From Lunularia cruciata (taxonomy: Eukaryota > Streptophyta > Marchantiopsida > Lunulariales > Lunulariaceae): a stretch of DNA of 64,000 nt. Positions within the stretch are counted from its first letter, which is position 1. Each line of letters opens with the position of its first letter. The stretch lies in NCBI GenBank assembly GCA_948567375.1, contig OX419757.1:23188001-23252000 (forward strand), written 5' to 3'. Below the pieces are notes generated by a model. The model ran no database searches. It was not told the DNA's origin and worked only from the letters and a program-made list of their open reading frames with translations. Of the stretch, positions 57,616 to 64,000 are shown piece by piece. Made by a program: the position numbers and the translations under genes.

Positions 57616-57800
57616 CTTCCTGTCTAGGTTAGAAACTCAAGACCAAGAGTGGGAAATTGACGATCGGTTCTTTGACAAAGAGTTGTATCAATTATCAGCA
57701 ATGCAAAGTACAAGGTATGCAGCAGAATATCACTATCTGCATACTCTCCATTGTCCTAAAGGGATGGACCCGGAGCAGAGGGCAGTCTTTCTCAGGAAAA
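57606..57800 (+). pseudogene. RNase H deletion scar
   Basis: The RT thumb ends FQWD at about 57615 and is followed directly by FLSRLETQDQEWEIDD, which is normally the DFLSR segment at the end of RNase H. The roughly 120-130 residues with the D-E-D carboxylates are missing, and the reading frame is kept. The segment after it, RFFDKELYQLSAMQS, leads to the integrase. Confidence 0.7.
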
Positions 57801-58927
57801 TGGGGCCGTAGCAGCTTAAACACAACATTTTATTTAAGATGGGCAAAGAAAAAGTACTTTGGTGATGCTTGGAGTCATACAAAGTAGGAAGAGTGATTGA
57901 ATCTTTACACTCCAAAGCATCGGGAGGACATTATGCTCTGAAGAATACTGTAAAGAAAATTCTTTTGGTAGGGTATTGGTGGCCTACAATGTACAAAGAC
58001 GTGCATGCTCATATCTGAAGTTGTGATGCTTGTCAAAGAACGGGGAAGCCGACGGCTACTGCTCAATGGCCTTTGAGACCAATTTTGCCTTTGGCCCCAT
58101 TTGAGAAATGGGGGATTGATTTTGTGGGTCCCATTCAACTAGTGATCAGAGTCACAAGAAAGCGATACATTTTGGTTTGCACTGACTATGCTACCAAGAT
58201 GGTCGAAGCTGAAGCAACTCACAGAGATGATGCTGAAACAGTGGCGGATTTTTTCTTTCAAAACATCATCTCCCGATATGGGTGTCCTCTGGAATTGGTC
58301 AATGACCGAGGAACACACTTTTTGAACTCTGTAATGGAGGCGTTAACCAAGTACTTTCAGATTAAACATCAAAAGACGACTCCTTATAAACCAAAGGCAA
58401 ATGGCTTAACGGAAAAGGCAAATGGGTAACTTTGCAAACTTTTGAATAAGGTGATTGTCAATTATGCCTATGATTGGGACACAAAATTACCAGCCGCGTT
58501 GTGGGCATATCAAACAACAAAAAAGATTACAACCAAACAAACTCCATACTTCTTGACATATGGCTTGCATCCCATGCTGCCCGTTGAATTTGAAGTACGG
58601 ACATATTGGATTCTTTGCAAAGAACGACTGTCGGAGGAAAAAAGTCAGGATCTTCATATTCATCAACTGATGTGGTTAGAAGAGAAAAGAGAAGATGGAA
58701 TGCAAACCACAAAAGAAGTACAAGCACAGAGGAAAGTCAGGCACAATAAGCAAATCAAGCCTATGGCTGTACGTGAAGGAGATTTGGTTTTGTTATATGG
58801 CAATCACCGAATATTTTTTCCAAGCAAGTTGCAATTGAGATGGATGTGTCCCTATCAAGTTCTTCATCTTTATGAAAATGGGTCCATGCAGCTTGTAGAC
58901 TTGGAAGGTAATCCTTTTGCCACTTGA
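57801..58927 (+). pseudogene. A integrase
   Basis: Zinc-binding part: LHSKASGGHYALKNTV with both His and CDACQRTGKP with both Cys, a stop between them. Core: D in WGIDFVGPIQL, D in LVNDRGTHFLNS and E in NGLTEKANG, all present. Downstream: WAYQTTKKITTKQTPYFL and YGLHPMLPVEFEV. The C-terminus has VREGDLVLLYGNH and PYQVLHLYENGSMQLVDLEG and ends before the polypurine tract, with no chromodomain. Stops near 57811, 57880, 58018 and 58427 interrupt an otherwise single frame. A complete catalytic triad contrasts with the loss of RNase H. Confidence 0.85.
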
Positions 58928-59018
58928 GTAAACGGGTGGAGAGTTCGGAGATATTGGACCATAGACTTGAAAGTCTCTAAGACACCCGAGGTCGATGTTT
59001 GCGGGGACGCTTACATTT

Positions 59019-59029
59019 GAGAGAGGGGG
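59019..59029 (+). promoter_or_regulatory. A polypurine tract
   Basis: GAGAGAGGGGG, two bases before the start of the 3' LTR, the expected primer for plus-strand synthesis. Confidence 0.85.
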
Positions 59030-59445
59030 TATGTGGTGCCCACATTTTTGTTTTTTTTCCAAAATAGAGAAGAAGAAGTGTATAGAGAAGTTGGATTGCA
59101 CCTGTATGGCCAAAGAAGGCAAAGAAAAGAGTCTTCGAGATGAAACCCAAAGTAAAGTGACTTTGGGTCATAAGGCGAAGTACTTGGAAATGCCCTATCA
59201 GCATACAACTTGAAGTAAGGAGTCTTTGTATTGGCGGGAGCTCAACCCAAGGCGAAGTCTATCTAACAACCTTTCATTGGGGTGAGAAATTCAAGAAGGG
59301 ACCGTTCAAAACTAGTGGCCCATACGCACAAAGTAAGATTGACAATGAAAGGTGCATGCAAGAGGTGTGATTTCTCGATAGAAACTTGAATTGAAGAGAG
59401 ACAAAGAAAGTGCAACTCTATAAAAATTGAGCTTGCAATGAAGCA

Positions 59446-60816
59446 ATGTCAAGCAATTTTCCTTTGCCGTTGAGAAGTCGTCCTGCAGGTGATCGTGGGA
59501 AGGGAAATAAGGTGGAAGACGCGCTAGTGTGTAAGGGAGAAGTTGCGAGAGTGAAACCAAGAGACAATGAGAAAGCAAGAGAGATGGGAGGAGGAAAGAA
59601 GAACTCCAAATTTGCAATGAGGAATCATGCAATTCGGAGGTTAGATGTAATTGCAAGAATCAAAGTCTTGAGCCGACTTTGGTTTACATTCTTGGCATGG
59701 AATTGGAATGTTAGTTTTCCAGGTTTCATGACTGAGATCATCAAGAGCAAGTGTCTTGATGGACCCAAGGAAGAAGGGAAGAGAGGAAATCCGACTCGTT
59801 GGACAGAGTCGGATTGGAGATTAGTACTTAGGAAGGAAGCAAGCACAGAGCAGGGTGCCACATTCTTGGAGAAAGGAGAGATAGCCAAAGAAACCCAAGA
59901 AGTGAGGGATGCATTCTCGTCAAAGCGGACAAAGAATGGATACAAAGTCAAGAGCTATAAAGATCCTATCAAGACGGGGATTGTGAGTGCTTTGATAGCC
60001 ATCTTGAAGCCGGAGAGAACAACCTATGTGATGAAACACCAAGCGGTGTTCTTTCACAAATTGTTTGCAGGAGAACCAATCAATTGGGCAAGGTGTTTCC
60101 ATGGGAGAACGCAACAAATGGTGTGGAATCTGTGGGATAAATCACCTCCACATTACATTGTGCCATTTGTAGCCCATTTCTACTTCGGGCTAAATTTGCT
60201 GAACTTAGCGGAGTGCAATAGAATGGTGTCACATTTCCATCCCGATTTAAGAAGAGAAGTCGATGTAGAGGAGCAGCAGAACATCTTACAAATCAGAAGC
60301 ACAGATGAGTACTACAAGAAGATGGGGAAGAATGTGGAGATAGAAGCGAGTACTCCAAAATTGAAGAAGCAAAGTCGGCAGGGTGAAGCCAAAGACAAGA
60401 TGAAACCTTGGAAGACCAGGAGAGGAAACTTGAGGCAAGGAATGGTGGTAATTGAGTCAGAAGACAAAGACTTGAAAGGTGAAGCCAAGTGCAAGTCCAA
60501 AAATTTGGAACGCGAGGAGGAGCCCGAGCTAACGCTACAAAGTGGAGATATGAGTAGCAACAACAATGAAGGTGGAGAAATGACGTCGGTGCCAACTGCT
60601 GTAGAGAAGGAAGAGGAAGTGCCAACAGAGATTGAGGCCGAGGGCAACACGAAGTTGGAGGATGAGATACCCAAGGCCAAAGAAAAGGTGATTTCGATTC
60701 AGAGGAAAGTCCGCTCAAGATGCAAGGCAAAGTGTGATGCAAGTCCGAGTAAAGTAAAAGAAAAAATGAACGAAAGCTCAGGCAGCAAGGCGTCAATTCC
60801 AATACAAAGACTATAG
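59446..60816 (+). CDS. LTR-embedded ORF, 3' LTR copy (456 codons open)
   Basis: Longest open frame in the window. It starts MSSNFPLPLRSR at the position equivalent to 49911. The N-terminal domain, basic stretch and acidic linker are open throughout, including GDMSSNNNEGGEMTSV past the site where the 5' copy has a stop (S here, TAA there). It closes at a TAG in IPIQRL. The coiled coil follows as a separate open piece at 60832-61206 (VLQVLAQLEEENSELKK, DLKREVRYQGELVKK) and beyond to about 61700 with stops. In the genomic RNA this copy would lie at the 3' end, after integrase. Protein expression is not shown. Treat it as a decayed member of an unrecognised family, not as an active gene. Confidence 0.55.
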   Translation: MSSNFPLPLRSRPAGDRGKGNKVEDALVCKGEVARVKPRDNEKAREMGGGKKNSKFAMRNHAIRRLDVIARIKVLSRLWFTFLAWNWNVSFPGFMTEIIKSKCLDGPKEEGKRGNPTRWTESDWRLVLRKEASTEQGATFLEKGEIAKETQEVRDAFSSKRTKNGYKVKSYKDPIKTGIVSALIAILKPERTTYVMKHQAVFFHKLFAGEPINWARCFHGRTQQMVWNLWDKSPPHYIVPFVAHFYFGLNLLNLAECNRMVSHFHPDLRREVDVEEQQNILQIRSTDEYYKKMGKNVEIEASTPKLKKQSRQGEAKDKMKPWKTRRGNLRQGMVVIESEDKDLKGEAKCKSKNLEREEEPELTLQSGDMSSNNNEGGEMTSVPTAVEKEEEVPTEIEAEGNTKLEDEIPKAKEKVISIQRKVRSRCKAKCDASPSKVKEKMNESSGSKASIPIQRL

Positions 60817-62237
60817 AGACAAAGATGTGTATTGGGTGAACACAAAGTGAGAAGGGAGATTGCTACGCAAGAGGAGGTAGTAGCAAGCGATGGAGTAGAG
60901 TACCTGCGGGAGGTTGTGTGTCCACAACTGATGAAATTGGAGCACAAGAAGAAGGAAATGCAATCAACTTGTCCAGAAGTGAAGACTGTGTTGCAGGTCT
61001 TAGCGCAATTAGAAGAAGAGAACTCGGAGTTGAAGAAAATCATAATCCAAGGTGAGGAGGAAAGTGAAGTACTACGAGTGGAGGCAGTAGTGAAGACTCA
61101 GGTAATTGAAGACTTGAAGAGAGAAGTGAGATATCAAGGAGAGCTTGTTAAGAAGAGTGACATAGCAAGGGAAAGGCAAGTAGCAGAATATGAGATTTTG
61201 AAGTAGCAGTTTGCTGATTCACGAGTAGAACTTATCCATGCTATGGTGAGGGTAGCGGCAAAGGACCAAGAGCTCAATAGGGTGATGGAGAGTGTAGAAG
61301 AGAAGAAGCAGCTCTGGCAAAGAGAGTTAGCAGCACGATATAGGGAAGAAGAGAGATTACGAGAGTTACTTTGTAATCAGGAAGAGAAGATTGTATAGAA
61401 GGGGAAGGAGAAGGAAATGGTGAAAGCCGAGTTTGAAGCAGAGTTAGCAATGTACAGGGAGGATTGGCTTGCAGATCAAGAGCGAGAAAAAAAATGCGAT
61501 TGGAGCCATTGAAGGAGATTGTCCTCAGGATGAATGCAATGTTGAGTTTAGAGGCTAGTGTTTGAATTGAAGAGACAAGGCTGCATGAGTTGAAATTGTT
61601 GGTGCAAGAGACAAGGCAAAGACAGGCAAAAGATACCAATTTGAATACGCTGCTGATAAGTCTCAAAACTCGTGTAGATAGGAAGATATTAGAGGTATAA
61701 GATATTAAGGGTGCATGGTCATTTCGGATCTACAGGTTAGAAGAGTTGTTGTAGAATGGTATAGTTGTTAGAACTATCAATTGCTTCACTACTTAAGAGT
61801 GGCATTCGTAGAGAATTGTTGTTCAATGCTCATAATTTTTGAGAATAGATAAAACAAAGTGATGTGAAGCATTGCTTGTTGCTTGAGCTTGATTCCGAGT
61901 ATCAATGTTGTACTTGTGTTTGTGAGTGTTTGGAGAAATTTGAAGTGCAAGTCAGTGTGCTTGTTGGATGTTGGATTCCGTAGCCTTGATCTTCATTTTG
62001 TGAAGATCCTGAGTGAAGTGCAATCGAAGCAATGCCTTGACAGATCTGAGAGGAATTGTAGTGTTGGTAGTATTTTGCAGTTGTGAGTGCAGTCCGAAGT
62101 TGATGTGAAGCAATTTTGATCGAGGAAGTTGTGCCTTTAGTGGAGAGGTGGAACACAATTCTGAGGCAAAGTCGTTTTGCAATGAAGTGCCGTTTTCAAG
62201 AGAGCCTGAATCATCACAATCAAGATTGTTTGGAGAG

Positions 62238-62501
62238 ATTTGATGGAAAGAAGAAGAACTCAAGAAGAACTGAAATTGTTACTTTGACTTCGTATTTGAC
62301 CAATTCTGACTTATATCTCTGCGGGAACAAACTTTACTTACCCAATTACCGCAAACGTGATATTTTCTGATTTGATGGAAAGAAGAAGAACTCAAGAAGA
62401 ACTGAAATTGTTACTTTGACTTCGTATTTGACCAATTCTGACTTATATCTCTGCGGGAACAAACTTTACTTACCCAATTACCGCAAACGTGATATTTTCC
62501 G
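62238..62501 (+). repeat. Tandem duplication in A 3' LTR (2 x 132 bases)
   Basis: Unit 1 (62238-62369) and unit 2 (62370-62501) are almost identical, each with GATGGAAAGAAGAAGAACTC and the conserved TTACTTACCCAATTACCGC. The 5' LTR has one copy. It arose after insertion or in the parent 3' end, next to a small deletion. Confidence 0.9.
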
Positions 62502-62511
62502 GGTTGTCATA

Positions 62512-62883
62512 GCATCTTTAATCTCTTAGGTAGAAACCACACCCAGAAGAGAGTAACAAGTATTGTCTTGCAATCTTTTCACAAATTAACACTTCTTAAT
62601 CACAACTCCTTCAACTCTTTCCAAATAATCTTGAATGTGATGATTCAGGCTCTTCAAAAAATGGCACTTCATTGTAAAACGACTTTGCCTCAACATTGTG
62701 TTCCACCCCTTCACTGAAGGCACAACTTCCTCGATCAAAATTGGTTCACATCAACTTTGCACTACACTCACAAATGCAGAATACTACCAACACTACAATT
62801 CCTCTTAGATCTGTCAAGGCATTGCTTCGATTGCACTTCACTCAGGATCAAACACATAGAATGAAGATCAAGTCTGTGGAATC
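62512..62883 (-). mobile_element. A LTR no. 1 (minus), second part
   Basis: Continues the LTR begun at 49370, starting with the target duplication GCATC, then CTTTAATCTCT and GTAGAAACCACACCCAGAAG as in the solo A LTR. It is interrupted at 62883 by another A LTR on the same strand. The rest is outside the window. Confidence 0.85.
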
Positions 62884-64000
62884 TATGACAACCTAGCAAA
62901 TATCACTTTTGCAGTAATTGGGTAAGTAAAGTTTGTTCCCACAGAGATATGAGTTAGAATTGGTCAAATACAAAGTCAAAGTAACAATTGCAGTTCTTCT
63001 TGGTTGTGTCTTTAATCTCTCAAGTAGAAACCACACCCAGAAGAGGGTAACAAGCACTGATTCACAATCTTGTCACAAATCAACACTCCATAATCACAAC
63101 TCCATCAAATCTTTCCAAAAAATCTTGATTGTGATGATTCAAGCTCTCCCAAAAATAGCACTTCACTATAAAACAACTTTGCCTCAGAATTGTGTTCCAC
63201 CCCTCCACTGAAGGCACAACTTCCTTGGTCAAAATTGCTTCACATCAACTTCACACTGCACTCACAAATGCACAATACTACCGACACTACAATTCCTCTC
63301 AGATCTGTCAAGGCATTACTTTGATTGCACTTCACTCAAGATCAAACACACAGAATGAAGATCAAGGCTGTGGAATCCAACATCCAACAAACACTCTGAC
63401 TTGCACTTTGAATTTCTCCACACACTCACAAACATAGACACAAAGCTGATACTCGGAATCAAGCTCAAGCAACAAGCACTACTTCACAACACTTTGCTTT
63501 ATCTATTCTCAAAATTATGAGCACTAAACAACTTCTGACTGCAAATGCCACTCTTAAATAGTGAAGCAATTGATAGTTATCTTCCTAATGTACCTCTTCC
63601 TAATGACTCTACAAACCTGCAAATCTGAAATGACAATGCACCTCTTCATATCTGCCTATTCAAATCTCAAATCGATTACTAATCCGATCCGATGTCTACT
63701 TCTTCCTCGGCTTTCAAACCCGAACCCAAAGTAACTTTACTTCCTACTAGTTTGTCCTTGGGTTTCACATCTCCTACATCTTCTACTAGATCTAGCAATT
63801 CTTTTTCCTAATCTGAAATTCCACTAGTGGGTAATCTATCTAACTCCTTATCTCTTGACCCTCTCTTCTCTAATGTCTCCACTGGTAACTCCAAAGACAT
63901 CTGTACTCCTACTTCATCTACTTCAGGTTTTGCTCTTACATCCTTCCGAAGTCTATCTATATCCAACTTCACTAAGTCTAATCTAATTGCAATATTAGCT
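62884..64000 (-). mobile_element. A LTR no. 2 (minus), partial
   Basis: Starts TATGACAACCTAGC (TGTGACAAC in the solo copy), matches the solo A LTR and LTR no. 1 from their first base, and runs to the window edge. It is inserted in LTR no. 1 after GAATC. Read on the minus strand it holds the conserved LTR end and then the end of the LTR ORF. Confidence 0.8.
63679..64000 (-). pseudogene. LTR-ORF C-terminus (A LTR no. 2)
   Basis: Minus-strand frame entering from the window edge: IRLDLVKLDIDRLRKDVRA, VDEVGVQMSLELPVETLEK and VGSKVTLGSGLKAEEEVD, ending IGSD and a TAG stop. The A 5' LTR copy ends at the same place with the same residues (52484-52486). One internal stop (near 63808). This is the best match to the 5' LTR copy in the window and supports a real, shared C-terminus. 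Confidence 0.65.

Larger units (their letters stand above)
49498..62511 (+). mobile_element. Element A: complete 13.0-kb Athila/Tat-like LTR retrotransposon
   Basis: Both LTRs (49498-53293 and 59032-62511), tRNA-Asp primer site, gag, protease, RT, integrase and polypurine tract are present in order, with a 5-bp target duplication. Absence of a chromodomain, a tRNA-Asp primer and RT/integrase motifs (SFLDGF, FIDDFCVFG, GYYR) place it in the Athila/Tat branch of Ty3/gypsy. RNase H has been deleted, and only about 105 bases separate the integrase end from the 3' LTR, so no env-like ORF is present there. The LTRs are very long because each holds an ORF. LTR copies differ by roughly a tenth in the sample I compared, mostly transitions, so the insertion is old. 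It sits inside another A LTR. Confidence 0.9.
59032..62511 (+). mobile_element. A 3' LTR, 3480 bases
   Basis: Begins TGTGGTGCCCACATTTT and ends GGGTTGTCATA, where the 5' LTR has TCACA. Compared with the 5' LTR it has lost about 345 bases at the end of the ORF (equivalent of about 52170-52515) and about 100 bases near its end, and has gained a 132-base tandem copy (62238-62501). In the first 150 bases of the ORF I count about 17 differences from the 5' LTR, 15 of them transitions. Confidence 0.9.

Noticed and set aside
58928-59018. An env-like ORF after integrase in element A
   Set aside because: Only about 105 bases lie between the integrase end and the LTR, and they encode nothing longer than a short tail.
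1-64000. tRNA or rRNA genes, CRISPR arrays, bacterial operons, intact host genes
   Set aside because: None could be recognised on either strand; all long frames trace to retroelements or to mirror frames of them.

Overview
The window is plant nuclear DNA made almost entirely of old, nested and broken LTR retrotransposons. I see no intact host gene, tRNA, rRNA, CRISPR array or bacterial-type operon. The mix of Ty3/gypsy lineages (chromoviruses with chromodomains, Athila/Tat-like elements with a tRNA-Asp primer site), one Ty1/copia remnant, a foldback MITE and heavy transition-type decay points to a land plant with a large, slowly purged genome. A gymnosperm would fit, but the sequence does not prove it. 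Element names A to E are labels used only here.

Layout. 1-8.9 kb: an E-type LTR fragment, a foldback MITE (about 1049-1248), a decayed coiled-coil reading frame (about 2.1-2.7 kb) and AT-rich DNA without genes. 8.9-13 kb: chromovirus E1 on the minus strand (gag knuckle, RT, integrase, chromodomain, 3' LTR). 13.4-15.4 kb: a broken minus-strand frame with an N-terminal retroelement-type domain and a coiled coil. 17.9-20.2 kb: B3, plus strand (LTR, leader ORF, gag). 20.2-21.66 kb: the 3' end of chromovirus E2, minus. 21.66-27.8 kb: B1, minus (3' LTR carrying an inserted solo A LTR, integrase, RNase H, protease, gag; RT palm deleted). 27.8-31.5 kb: element C, plus. 31.5-36.7 kb: an unidentified acidic frame, gene-poor DNA and a solo B LTR. 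36.8-37.2 kb: a solo D LTR. 37.6-39.8 kb: a copia remnant, plus. 40.8-42.5 kb: a second copy of the N-terminal-domain/coiled-coil frame. 43.2-46.9 kb: D1, interrupted in its protease by D2, whose LTR carries a dense cluster of heat-shock elements. 46.9-49.4 kb: B2, minus (gag, zinc-knuckle leader ORF, primer site, LTR). 49.4-64 kb: two A LTRs on the minus strand and, inserted in the first of them, a 13.0-kb A element on the plus strand with both LTRs, primer site, polypurine tract and a 5-bp target duplication.

The most unusual objects are two. First, the A element has 3.5-3.8 kb LTRs that each contain a long protein-coding frame (about 858 codons in the 5' copy, with stops): an N-terminal domain, an acidic linker and a long coiled coil, lying inside the LTR where no gene is expected. 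Its C-terminal part is recognisable in two further A LTRs here, and its N-terminal block is shared by two separate loci (15.3 kb minus, 40.9 kb plus). Second, the D LTR has a tandemly repeated 60-bp module built of GAAnnTTC units directly upstream of a TATA box, the layout expected of a heat-activated promoter.

All coding regions are interrupted, and the A LTR pair differs mostly by transitions. The locus therefore looks like a long-silenced insertion sink, not an active gene region.
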